From an uncultured cyanobacterium (lineage in GTDB: Bacteria > Cyanobacteriota > Cyanobacteriia > PCC-6307 > Cyanobiaceae), in the NCBI GenBank assembly GCA_903928835.1, contig CAIYSK010000417.1:1-15180 (forward strand): 15,180 bases of DNA. The letters run 5' to 3'. Shown piece by piece: positions 7,087 to 15,081 of the stretch; positions within the stretch are counted from its first letter, which is position 1; each line of letters begins with the position of its first letter. A program made the position numbers and the translations under genes. The notes beneath the pieces were generated by a model, which worked only from the letters and a program-made list of their open reading frames with translations, ran no database searches and was not told the DNA's origin.

Positions 7087-8540
7087 AGCCATAGCCAATG
7101 GGCCACCCTCCAGGTGGCCAGGTTGTCGTCGCGGTTGTAGCGAAAGATCCGATCCAGGTGATACCGACTGGCGCGGCCCCGGGGGCCGGGCTCATGGCGC
7201 CAATAGCGCCATTGGCGCCACCAGAGCAGGCAGCGGGCTCCATCCACCCCTTTTTGGCTCCAGGCAAACCCCAACCAACTCGCCACAGCCTTCAGGCCGT
7301 AGCTACTCACGGGAAGCCGCCAAAAGCGCTTCAAACGGGCGTGGACATCGACCAAACGGGACCGCAACAGGTCGATTTCGGCGTCGGTTGCCCCCTGGCG
7401 CCGGGCCAGACGCACCAACGCGATCGATTCAGTTTCGCCGTAGTGCAACACCGGCCAGCCTGGATAGTGATCAAGCCAACGCCGCAACCGCTTCCACAGC
7501 AGGGGCTCCCCGTGCTCGAACAGGGCCAGCAGCGGTTGGTAACGGCCCTCGCCCAGATCGGCTGGCCAGCTGCCATCCGCCAAGCGCTTCACCACGACAA
7601 AGCCGTGCAGGAAATCATCCCGGGCATCGGGGTCCGATTCGATGTCGTAGAGGAGCAGCCCAGGGGCGCTATCCAGTTCACTGAGTGCCAGGCCTGAATC
7701 CAGCCGTTCGGGCTTGCCTTGCTGTTGCACCCGGGCTTGGGCCACCAGCTGGGCCGCAATCTCCCGGTGCTGCTCCCCATGCACCTCCAGCTGGGTGGCC
7801 AACTGCTCGGGGTCCGTGCCCGCCAAGCCATCGAGGCTGGCAATCCCCAACTCCAGCAAGAGTTCTCGGCGCTTACCGCCAATGCCACTGACCTCGCTGA
7901 GATGGCCCTCCGCGGCTGCGGCCTGATCACAATGCCCTCGCCAGCTACAGAGGGTGCATTTCTTGCGATCACTCACCAGCGCCGGCGGACTGGTGCGCTG
8001 CAAGTCGCCCTGGAGCCGCACCAGGCTGTCCTCGAGCTGGTGCTGCAGGCCAGCACCAAGCGCCAGGGACTCCCGCTGAAAACCCCGACCATCCCCGGCC
8101 ACCACCAAGCCCTGGGCCACCTCCGCCTGCTGGTGATCGGCCAACAGGCGCCCCCAGAGGGCCAATTGGAGCCGGTGCTCGCGGGTGACCCGGCGGCCCT
8201 GGCGGGCCAACACGGGCCGGTAGGCGAAATCGCCCCAGCGGCTAATGCCCCCAACCCGCTCGAGCAGGGCCGGGTGCGCTTGCAACTCAGCTCCGCCGGG
8301 GCCAGGACCCCTGAGCCGCAGGCCCATCACCCCAGGGGCTCCGGCGGCGCAGCCAGCCTCACCGTGCTGCGGTTTTTGCGGCAGCAGGGTTTGAAAGCTC
8401 CGCAGCTGATCGTGGAGTGCCAGGGCGCGATGGGCATTCCACTGACGCGCTTGCTGGTCACCAAATTGATCAAGCCAGGCCCGACGCCGGCAGCGCACCC
8501 AGCTGCGGAGCAACCGGTCGGTGAGGGGAGGCGCGCCCAA
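7041..8540 (-). CDS. TM0106-type RecB-like / RNase H-like putative nuclease
   Basis: A 499-residue two-part protein. The N-terminal half is RecB/Cas4/AddB-like: Cys17 plus C-x2-C-x5-C at 195, 198 and 204 form the four-cysteine pattern that holds a 4Fe-4S cluster in related nucleases. At residues 107-113, where I recall family members having Y-x-P-V-D-x-K, this protein reads YRPVLAR, so the D-x-K metal-binding motif seems to be lost. A helix-hairpin-helix-like segment (about 215-235, SGIGGKRRELLLELGI) follows. The C-terminal half is an RNase_H_2/DEDD-like exonuclease domain with DIE at 299-301, HYGETE at 366-371 and YNRDD at 468-472. The start must be non-ATG: the first Met is residue 72, after Cys17. 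TTG at 8540 is the best candidate, with only a rare ATT in frame before the upstream stop. The substrate is unknown. It is convergent with ygfZ and divergent from the phosphohexomutase. Confidence 0.88.
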   Translation of the reverse strand: MGAPPLTDRLLRSWVRCRRRAWLDQFGDQQARQWNAHRALALHDQLRSFQTLLPQKPQHGEAGCAAGAPGVMGLRLRGPGPGGAELQAHPALLERVGGISRWGDFAYRPVLARQGRRVTREHRLQLALWGRLLADHQQAEVAQGLVVAGDGRGFQRESLALGAGLQHQLEDSLVRLQGDLQRTSPPALVSDRKKCTLCSWRGHCDQAAAAEGHLSEVSGIGGKRRELLLELGIASLDGLAGTDPEQLATQLEVHGEQHREIAAQLVAQARVQQQGKPERLDSGLALSELDSAPGLLLYDIESDPDARDDFLHGFVVVKRLADGSWPADLGEGRYQPLLALFEHGEPLLWKRLRRWLDHYPGWPVLHYGETESIALVRLARRQGATDAEIDLLRSRLVDVHARLKRFWRLPVSSYGLKAVASWLGFAWSQKGVDGARCLLWWRQWRYWRHEPGPRGRASRYHLDRIFRYNRDDNLATWRVAHWLWLQDSKRVAGRGPSPA

Positions 8541-8622
8541 AGATCGGCCTGGAATTCCCCGACGCTAAGGCCCCAAAGGCGGGGTTAGAGCGCAGAATTG
8601 AAGGATCCGGCTTCCCCCTTCC
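8541..8622. promoter_or_regulatory. Divergent intergenic region between the TM0106-type gene and the phosphohexomutase
   Basis: These 82 bases lie between two divergent start codons and must supply both promoters unless these lie inside the genes. AAGGA at 8601-8605 is too far (17 bases) from the ATG at 8623 to be a standard ribosome site. No clear promoter hexamers or operator palindromes are visible. Confidence 0.4.
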
Positions 8623-10089
8623 ATGGCGTCTGCCCCGCTAGCCCTGGAGGCCAGCCCAATTGCCTTCGGCACCGATGGCTGGCGGGGGGTACTCGGCGTC
8701 GATATCACCGTGGAGCGCCTCCTGCCCGTGGCGGCGGCGGCGGCCCAGGAGTTGGCCCACTCCTGCCCCCAGGGCATGGCCAGCCGCGAGGTGGTGATTG
8801 GCTACGACCGCCGCTTCCTGGCTCCGGAGCTGGCTGAAGCCATCTGCGCGGCGGTACGCGGTTGCGAGCTCGTTCCGCTGCTCTGCGATACCCCCGTGCC
8901 CACTCCCGCCTGCAGCTGGGCCGTGGTGGAGCGCCAAGCCTTGGGAGCCCTGGTGATCACGGCCAGTCACAACCCGCCGGAATGGCTGGGATTGAAAATC
9001 AAAGGTCCGTTTGGGGGCTCGGTGGAGGGTGACTTCACCAAGCGGGTGGAAACCCGGCTCGCAGCCGGGGGCATCACCGTGCCCATGGCGGGGGCCACCG
9101 AACGCTTTGATGCGATGGGCACCTACTTGAGCGGCCTGCAAGCAAAGCTCGATACCCGGGGCCTAAGTAGCGGGCTCCAATCCATGGGCCTGCACGTGAT
9201 CGTCGATCCAATGCACGGCTCCGCCGCGGGTGGATTGGCTGGTCTGCTGCCAGGGGCGCTTGCTAGCGGCCATGTGCGTGAAATTCGATCAAACCGTGAC
9301 CCCCTGTTTGGCGGCCATCCCCCCGAACCCCTGGCCGCCTATCTGCAGCAGCTGATTGGGGAGGTGCAAGCCTCCACAGCCGCTGGCAAGCCCGCGGTTG
9401 GCATCGTCTTTGATGGCGATGGTGATCGCATTGCGGCCGTTGATGAACGCGGCCGCTTCTGCAGCACCCAGCTGCTGATGCCCCTGTTCATCGACCACCT
9501 GGCCAGGGCCAAGGGGTTACCTGGCACCGTGATCAAAACCGTGAGTGGCTCCGATCTGATGCAGCTCGTGGCCGAAGCCCAGGGCCGCACGGTGCTGGAA
9601 ATGCCCGTGGGTTTCAAATACATCGCCAGTGAAATGCTCAGCAGCGAGGTACTGGTGGGGGGTGAGGAATCCGGTGGCGTGGGCTTTGGCATGCACCTGC
9701 CCGAGCGCGATGCCCTTTTCGCAGCCCTGCTTCTCATTGAAGCCCTCGTGGAGGGGGGCAAGCCGCTAGGCGAGCGCATCGATGCCCTCCAAGCGCAATG
9801 TGGCGGCGCTGCCGCCTACGACCGCCTCGATCTGCGCCTACCGGATATGGCCGCGCGCAGGCGCCTGGAACAGCGGCTCGCCGCGGCCCCCCCCACCGAG
9901 GTGGCAGGAGCGGCGGTGCAGCAGGTGGTCACCACCGATGGCGTCAAGCTGCGGCTCGGCGCAAGCCATTGGTTGATGTTGCGGTTCTCGGGCACCGAAC
10001 CGCTCCTGCGCCTCTACTGCGAAGCCCCCACGCAAACGCGCGTGGCCGAAGTGCTGACCTGGGCCAAGCAGCTGGCCGAAGCGGGCTGA
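8623..10089 (+). CDS. Phosphoglucomutase/phosphomannomutase family protein (alpha-D-phosphohexomutase)
   Basis: This enzyme moves phosphate between C1 and C6 of a hexose phosphate, feeding glycogen and nucleotide-sugar synthesis. At 488 residues it has the four family domains with intact motifs. GTDGWRG (16-22) comes first. TASHNP at 113-118 has the phosphoserine Ser115. DGDGDR at 264-269 holds the metal. GEESGG at 347-352 reads the sugar, and RFSGTEP at 454-460 binds phosphate. GEESGG fits glucose/mannose enzymes rather than GlmM, which has GEQSGH. I cannot decide between glucose and mannose. The ATG at 8623 is the natural start because GTDGWRG follows after 15 residues, although no Shine-Dalgarno is present. 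rdgB follows after 7 bases, so the two are co-transcribed. Confidence 0.95.
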   Translation: MASAPLALEASPIAFGTDGWRGVLGVDITVERLLPVAAAAAQELAHSCPQGMASREVVIGYDRRFLAPELAEAICAAVRGCELVPLLCDTPVPTPACSWAVVERQALGALVITASHNPPEWLGLKIKGPFGGSVEGDFTKRVETRLAAGGITVPMAGATERFDAMGTYLSGLQAKLDTRGLSSGLQSMGLHVIVDPMHGSAAGGLAGLLPGALASGHVREIRSNRDPLFGGHPPEPLAAYLQQLIGEVQASTAAGKPAVGIVFDGDGDRIAAVDERGRFCSTQLLMPLFIDHLARAKGLPGTVIKTVSGSDLMQLVAEAQGRTVLEMPVGFKYIASEMLSSEVLVGGEESGGVGFGMHLPERDALFAALLLIEALVEGGKPLGERIDALQAQCGGAAAYDRLDLRLPDMAARRRLEQRLAAAPPTEVAGAAVQQVVTTDGVKLRLGASHWLMLRFSGTEPLLRLYCEAPTQTRVAEVLTWAKQLAEAG

Positions 10090-10096
10090 ACTCCCA

Positions 10097-10711
10097 ATGG
10101 ATCAAGCCAAGGTGCTCGTCATCGCCAGCGGGAATGCCGGCAAGGTACGCGAATTCAGCCATTTGCTGGCCGCTCTGGATCTGGAGATCCGCCCCCAGCC
10201 CCCAGGCCTTGAGGTGGAAGAAACCGGCAGCACCTTTGCGGATAACGCCCGCCTAAAAGCGACTGCCGTGGCCAAGGCCACCGGCCACTGGGCCCTCGCC
10301 GACGACTCAGGACTCTGCGTCGACGCCCTTGGCGGGGCCCCTGGGGTGCATTCGGCCCGCTACGCCAAGAGTGATCAGGCCCGAATTGCCAGATTGCTGG
10401 CGGAACTGGCCGCCGCCAACGGCTCCACCGATCCAGAACATGGCCAGGGGAATCGCCGAGCCCAGTTCGTGGCAGCCCTGGCGGTGGCTGATCCCAGCGG
10501 CGCAATCCAGCTGGAGGTGGAGGGGCACTGCCCTGGAGAAATCCTCAGCAGCCCAAGGGGAGAAGGCGGCTTTGGCTATGACCCGGTGTTTTACGTGCCC
10601 GAGGCGGGCCAAACCTTCGCAGAAATGGCCAAGGAGCTCAAAGGCCGCATTGGCCACCGCGGGCGGGCCTTTGAGCTGCTTCAGCCCCAGCTTCGAGTCC
10701 TGTTGGCTTAA
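10097..10711 (+). CDS. rdgB: XTP/dITP diphosphatase (non-canonical purine NTP pyrophosphatase, RdgB/HAM1 family)
   Basis: It hydrolyses dITP, XTP and ITP to monophosphates and so keeps deaminated purines out of nucleic acids. The 204-residue length is standard. The motifs are complete: SGNAGK at 11-16, ETGSTFADNARLKA at 42-55, ADDSGL at 68-73, GAPGVHSARYA at 80-90, GGFGYDP at 157-163 and GHRGRAF at 186-192 (E. coli has Ser where this has Gly186, a common variant). It starts 7 bases after the phosphohexomutase stop without a Shine-Dalgarno, suggesting coupled translation. Its TAA stop (10709-10711) shares the palindrome TTAA with the stop of the convergent carotenoid oxygenase gene. Confidence 0.97.
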   Translation: MDQAKVLVIASGNAGKVREFSHLLAALDLEIRPQPPGLEVEETGSTFADNARLKATAVAKATGHWALADDSGLCVDALGGAPGVHSARYAKSDQARIARLLAELAAANGSTDPEHGQGNRRAQFVAALAVADPSGAIQLEVEGHCPGEILSSPRGEGGFGYDPVFYVPEAGQTFAEMAKELKGRIGHRGRAFELLQPQLRVLLA

Positions 10712-12204
10712 GCCGCAGCCCAGCTGCCGTGGAGCCCGTAGGGCATGGCCACCGGCAACTCAATCACCGCCTGCTCAGCCATCGTTGAGGCGTTGAGGAT
10801 CACCAAGTCGCTGCCATTGCGGGCTCCGTTCCAGATCACGGTGAGCACCCAACCCTCGTCTTCGCTGGTGGCACCAGGCCGGGGAACCATGATCGGTTCA
10901 CTCACGAATCCGCGCGGTCCCGCGCTCCACACCCGCCGTTCTCCGTTCATGAGGTCGAGCTTTTTGATTGCTTGCAGGGGGTCATTGCCCTGATCCCGTC
11001 CAGCCACCGCCATCCAGCCATAGCGGGCCGGCAGGCCTTCCCTGGTGGGATTGACCATCGCGAATTCACAGCAGCGTTCACTGAGACGTTCACAGCTGAG
11101 GCTCCCGGTGGTGAGATCAATGCGGCAACGCTCCAGCAGCCCTTCGGGGATGAGCTCGAAATCAATCGAACGGAAATCCATATCGGGGCCTATGGAAGGG
11201 AAATCGGCATAAAAAATGCTCTCTACCACCAGCTGATCGCCCTCCTCATAGGCATTGAGGTGGTGGAAGACAAACCCTTCCGGGGCATCAATCAACCGGG
11301 GCTGCTGGCCTGCAAAGGCGCCACAATCCCTCGGCACCAACCAGAACTGGGCCTGGCCGCCAGCCTTTGAACGCAAACACTGGGCCGCACCCTTTTGCCC
11401 CAACACAAACGGCAAGGGGTTGAAATCGACTGCGTTTTGAAGGAACACCGCCCAATTGGGCGTAATCGCGAAGTCGTGCAAAAAGGCAAAGCCCTTAAAG
11501 ATGTCGCTCCGATCTGACACCAATTGGCCCGCCCTGGGGCCCTCGGTGGCGAACTCCATTAAGCGCAGGGTGCTGCGCGGGCCTGTCTTAACCCCGAAGG
11601 TGACCATGCGCGGTTCGCCGTGGTGGCCGGGGTCAAAGCGAGGGTGGGCGCTGAAGGCTTCGCCTGGCTTAAGCACCCCATCCAGCAAGGTGAGACCCCG
11701 GGTCTCGAGGGTGGCTGGATCGAGGGCATGGGGCGAACTGGCCTCCCAAAGGGCCAGCAGGTCGTCGCCCAGGCGCACCACATGGGTGTTGGCGATGTTC
11801 TTGAGCCGCAGATCAAAGGCATTGGCCAAAGGCCCCCCGGGCTTCTGGGTGCCGAACACGCCGCGGTACAACACCTGGTCTACGGCCTCCTCGGCCAGCC
11901 AGCCCTCGGTCCGCACGAAGCGATTCGTGAAACACGCGCCACCGCCCGAAAACCGCAGGGCACAGATCATGCCGTCGCCATCGAAGGGATGGTGCACCCA
12001 GCGGCCACCGCGCTCCAACCGCCCGGGGCCATTGCGATAGAGGCAGCCGGTCAACTCAGCGGGAATCTCTCCACGGGCGGCAACAAGGGGCTCGTTCTCG
12101 AGCTCCAGCTCCACATTGCGAAAGGCTCCAGCCCAGTCAGCACGGTCGTAGGTGCTTGGCGGTGATGGAAGATCCGAAAGCGGCGGCACAATCGCAGGTG
12201 ACAT
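10708..12204 (-). CDS. Carotenoid oxygenase (RPE65 / apocarotenoid-cleavage family)
   Basis: A 498-residue non-heme Fe(II) dioxygenase that cleaves carotenoid or apocarotenoid double bonds. The four iron-binding histidines are in place: His187 (SAHPRF), His243 (FLHDF), His314 (FVFHHLNAY) and His492 (YGLHGSW). Their spacing is close to that I recall for Synechocystis apocarotenoid oxygenase (183, 238, 304, 484), so an ACO-like enzyme acting on beta-apocarotenals is the best guess. The N-terminal GCLYRNGPGRLE and HHPFDGDGMI are also family hallmarks. The ATG at 12204 lies 13 bases after the stop of the ABC exporter gene, with only a weak AGG upstream, so it is probably the distal gene of the lpxB-exporter unit. 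It is convergent with rdgB and the coding regions overlap by four bases. Confidence 0.95.
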   Translation of the reverse strand: MSPAIVPPLSDLPSPPSTYDRADWAGAFRNVELELENEPLVAARGEIPAELTGCLYRNGPGRLERGGRWVHHPFDGDGMICALRFSGGGACFTNRFVRTEGWLAEEAVDQVLYRGVFGTQKPGGPLANAFDLRLKNIANTHVVRLGDDLLALWEASSPHALDPATLETRGLTLLDGVLKPGEAFSAHPRFDPGHHGEPRMVTFGVKTGPRSTLRLMEFATEGPRAGQLVSDRSDIFKGFAFLHDFAITPNWAVFLQNAVDFNPLPFVLGQKGAAQCLRSKAGGQAQFWLVPRDCGAFAGQQPRLIDAPEGFVFHHLNAYEEGDQLVVESIFYADFPSIGPDMDFRSIDFELIPEGLLERCRIDLTTGSLSCERLSERCCEFAMVNPTREGLPARYGWMAVAGRDQGNDPLQAIKKLDLMNGERRVWSAGPRGFVSEPIMVPRPGATSEDEGWVLTVIWNGARNGSDLVILNASTMAEQAVIELPVAMPYGLHGSWAAA

Positions 12205-12217
12205 ACGGAAGAGCCTG

Positions 12218-13951
12218 CTAGGCGCTGGCGAATTGAGTCGAAAATAGGCGTGAATAAACGCCTCCGTGGCCCAAAAGTGCGGCGTGGGTGCCGGATTCCA
12301 CCACCTGGCCGCCAGAAATCACACAGATGCAATCTGCATTGACCACAGTGGATAGGCGATGGGCAACCACGAGGGTGGTGCGGTTGGCCATGAGGCGATC
12401 AAGGGCCTCCTGAACCACCTTTTCGGACGCCGAATCCAGGGCCGAGGTGGCCTCATCCAAAAACAAGATCGGGGCGTTTTTGATCAGGGCTCTGGCTATA
12501 GCCACCCGCTGCCTTTGCCCCCCGGACAACATCGTTCCATTTTCACCAATCAAGGTGTTGTAGCCATCGGGCAACTGCACAATGAAATCATGGGCATTAG
12601 CAGCACGGGCAGCAGCCTCAATACTTTCAGAGCTGGAATCGGTATGGCCATAGGCAATATTGTTGGCGACGGTGTCGTTGAAGAGAAAGGTGTTCTGATC
12701 GACAACAGAGATCAGTTTGCGCAAACCATCAAGAGAAAGATCACGAAGATCGGTTCCATCAAGGGTAATGGCACCTGCCGTTGGCTCATAGAGGCGGCAG
12801 AAGAGATCGATAATCGTGCTCTTACCTCCACCGCTGGATCCCACCAAAGCAACCGTGCGACCTTTGGGAACTTCAAGGTTGAGTTGATTAATAACGATCT
12901 CATCGCCGTAACCAAAACAGACTCCCTTCGCAATCAGGGCGTTAGAGAAGTTCGCAATATTTTGAGGGGTCGGGGCCTCAGGAGGGTCGGGAGGTACATC
13001 CAGAATTGCATAGAGATCTTCCGCCGCAGAAGCCCCCTGCTGCCAGGATGTGTTCGACCTGGCTATACTTTTAAAGGGAGCATAACATAAATAAAGTGAG
13101 GTCAAAAAGGCGAACAAGCTCCCGGTCGTACGGGCTCCCGCAATCACGCCTTCCCCGCCATACAACAAGACGGCACTAAACCCCACCGCCCCCAGCAATT
13201 CCATCAAGGGCTGGTTTGCCAGCTTGGCCCGAGTCGTCTTGAGGGCGTTATCTCGAACAGACTGATTTTCCGACTCAAACCGACGCAGCTCATAGGCCTG
13301 CATCCCAAAAATTTTAACCACCCTGGAACCCACAATCGACTCCTGGAGATAGGTCGCCAAACGGGCGAGGCTCGACTGACCCTTCTTCGACGTTCGCCTC
13401 ACCTTTTTTGAGGACTTAATGACAGGATAGATAGCAAAGGGGAAGAGAATAAAAGCTATTAAAGACAGCAGCCAATCCTGATAAAAAGCAACAGAGACAA
13501 GGGCGATCAGGGTGATCCCATCCTTAATAACAGAAACGAATCCATCCACAATCCCGCCCTTAACAAGATCCACATCCGAAAGCACTCTTGAAACCAGGAC
13601 ACTAGAAGGATTCCTATCGATATAAGACTGCGGCAAATCTAAAATCTTGGCCGCCAATGTATTGCGCAGGTCAGCCGTCATTTCCTGACCGACAATCTCC
13701 GTGAGGTAATTTCCTAAATACTGGGCCGCCGCACGGATTGCAATAACAACCACAATGGCAACCGGAGCGCTGTAAAGCCGAAATCGATCCTGGGACGGAA
13801 GAACCTCATCAAAGAGGTACTTAATCACCAGGGGCACGAGCCCAGTGGAAGCACCATAGATAAAGTTAAAAAAGAGGGCCAGAGAAAAGCTCGGCCAGAG
13901 ATAGCGGCGCCCATAAAGAGCAAGTCGCCAATAGACAGATTGCTGACTCAT
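12218..13951 (-). CDS. MsbA-like lipid exporter: ABC transporter, fused membrane and ATPase domains
   Basis: A 577-residue half-transporter, nearly the size of E. coli MsbA (582). The six-helix membrane domain (about 1-320) includes LARLATYLQESIVGSRVVKI at 195-214, a coupling-helix region typical of MsbA/multidrug exporters. The ATPase domain has Walker A GSSGGGKST (371-379), Q-loop Gln419, signature LSGGQ (475-479), Walker B ILFLDE with catalytic Glu500, and H-loop His531, all intact. Its place directly after lpxB (ATGA overlap) argues for flipping lipid A or a related glycolipid across the inner membrane. Multidrug export is possible on sequence alone. Base composition is odd: 60-base lines counted by hand between 12661 and 13920 give 37-53% G+C, against 72% for a line at 12001. 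This suggests horizontal origin or a different selection regime. Confidence 0.93.
   Translation of the reverse strand: MSQQSVYWRLALYGRRYLWPSFSLALFFNFIYGASTGLVPLVIKYLFDEVLPSQDRFRLYSAPVAIVVVIAIRAAAQYLGNYLTEIVGQEMTADLRNTLAAKILDLPQSYIDRNPSSVLVSRVLSDVDLVKGGIVDGFVSVIKDGITLIALVSVAFYQDWLLSLIAFILFPFAIYPVIKSSKKVRRTSKKGQSSLARLATYLQESIVGSRVVKIFGMQAYELRRFESENQSVRDNALKTTRAKLANQPLMELLGAVGFSAVLLYGGEGVIAGARTTGSLFAFLTSLYLCYAPFKSIARSNTSWQQGASAAEDLYAILDVPPDPPEAPTPQNIANFSNALIAKGVCFGYGDEIVINQLNLEVPKGRTVALVGSSGGGKSTIIDLFCRLYEPTAGAITLDGTDLRDLSLDGLRKLISVVDQNTFLFNDTVANNIAYGHTDSSSESIEAAARAANAHDFIVQLPDGYNTLIGENGTMLSGGQRQRVAIARALIKNAPILFLDEATSALDSASEKVVQEALDRLMANRTTLVVAHRLSTVVNADCICVISGGQVVESGTHAALLGHGGVYSRLFSTQFASA
12242..12263 (-). 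terminator. Possible weak hairpin-plus-U attenuator inside the 3' end of the exporter gene
   Basis: On the minus strand AGGCGT-TTATTC-ACGCCT is a perfect six-pair stem with a six-base loop, followed by ATTTT. It lies within the last 15 codons, ahead of the carotenoid oxygenase gene. The stem is short and its bases also encode the C-terminal GVYSRL motif of such exporters, so it may be coincidental. Confidence 0.3.
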
Positions 13952-15081
13952 GCCATCAATCTAGCAAGCTCTTCTGCAGCCCTTTCCGAGGCACCGGAGT
14001 CGCCCATTGCCTGCCACAAGTCCTGGACAGCTTGCAGGCAACCTTGCCGATTGTCCACCATTTCGCGTACGGCACGCACAATGTTGCCAGCTGTCACCTC
14101 ACGCTGCAGTAATTCAGGGAAAAAAGGTCGTCCCAGGACCACATTGGGAAGGCCCAAAATGCGGCGCCCAATCACTAACTTGGCCAAGATATAGGTCAGG
14201 AAGGAGAAGCGATACAGAATCACGTGGGGACATCCCAACAGGGCCGCTTCCAGGGTTGCTGTACCGGAGGCAATCACACCCGCATCCGCCGCCGCAATCA
14301 CGTTGTAAGCATCGCCCTCCACAATCGGAACGGGAAAGGGAAGGGCCCCATGGATCTGCTCGAGGTAGGCCTGATCAATGGTGGGAGCTTTCAACAAGAC
14401 CACCTGCCAGCCATCGGCCCTCAAGATTTGGGCTGCCGCCAACATCGCAGGCAACAGGAGTCGAACTTCCGAGCGCCGGCTGCCGGGCATCAAGACCAAC
14501 AGCGGCTGCTGATCTGAGAATCCATGCATCGCGCGGCTGTCTTGGGCCGAGCGTGTGACCTGGAGCCCATCCACCAAGGGATGGCCCACGTAGCGGGCGA
14601 AGTCACGGCCGTGGGCGTTGAAAATCCCCTCCTCAAATGGAAAAATAACGGCGAGTCGGTCGATGATGCGGGCCATTTTTTTGGCCCTGCCCTGCCCCCA
14701 GGCCCAGACCTGGGGCGCGATATAAAAGAAGACCGGGATACCCCGCTTGTGGGCTTCCTTAGCCACAAACATGTTGAAGCCCGGGTAATCCACCAGGGCC
14801 ACCACATCGGGCCTGTGCTGATCCATCTGGGCCTTGAGCAACTCCATCACCCGGTGATGGCGCGGAATGCTGCCGACAATCTCGACCAACCCAGCGGCCG
14901 AGAGGGTGCGCACATCGGCCAAAACCTCCATCCCACTGGAGCGCAAGTGATCTCCGCCCACGCCAACCACGGTCACATCGGGCTGTTGACGTCGCAGGGC
15001 TTGGACCAGGGCACCACCATGCAAATCGCCAGAGGCTTCTCCCGCCACCAGGAGGACACGCTTGGGCTGCGTTTCAAGCAT
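13948..15081 (-). CDS. lpxB: Lipid-A-disaccharide synthase
   Basis: LpxB joins lipid X to UDP-2,3-diacylglucosamine to form the lipid A disaccharide, at the cytoplasmic face of the inner membrane. The 377-residue protein has the GT19 motifs: VAGEASGD near the N-terminus, DYPGFN, YIAPQVWAWGQ, FPFE, YVGHPLVDG, LMPGSRRSEV and ASGTATLEAALLGCP. All are well conserved against the E. coli enzyme. I chose ATG at 15081; an in-frame TTG at 15087 would add two residues. The start overlaps the 3' end of an upstream reading frame by 8 bases, and its TGA overlaps the exporter's ATG. This is a tight, translationally coupled arrangement. G+C is somewhat lower than in the left half of the window. Confidence 0.97.
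   Translation of the reverse strand: MLETQPKRVLLVAGEASGDLHGGALVQALRRQQPDVTVVGVGGDHLRSSGMEVLADVRTLSAAGLVEIVGSIPRHHRVMELLKAQMDQHRPDVVALVDYPGFNMFVAKEAHKRGIPVFFYIAPQVWAWGQGRAKKMARIIDRLAVIFPFEEGIFNAHGRDFARYVGHPLVDGLQVTRSAQDSRAMHGFSDQQPLLVLMPGSRRSEVRLLLPAMLAAAQILRADGWQVVLLKAPTIDQAYLEQIHGALPFPVPIVEGDAYNVIAAADAGVIASGTATLEAALLGCPHVILYRFSFLTYILAKLVIGRRILGLPNVVLGRPFFPELLQREVTAGNIVRAVREMVDNRQGCLQAVQDLWQAMGDSGASERAAEELARLMA

Noticed and set aside
7719..8588. Plus-strand open frame of 289 codons opposite the TM0106-type gene
   Set aside because: It is antisense to a protein with clear motifs, shows no recognisable domain and has Gln/Pro/Ala/Leu-biased composition.
13064..13069. TATACT -10-like hexamer on the plus strand
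   Set aside because: It is inside the AT-rich exporter gene on the opposite strand, with no plus-strand gene downstream. Such hexamers are expected by chance in AT-rich DNA.
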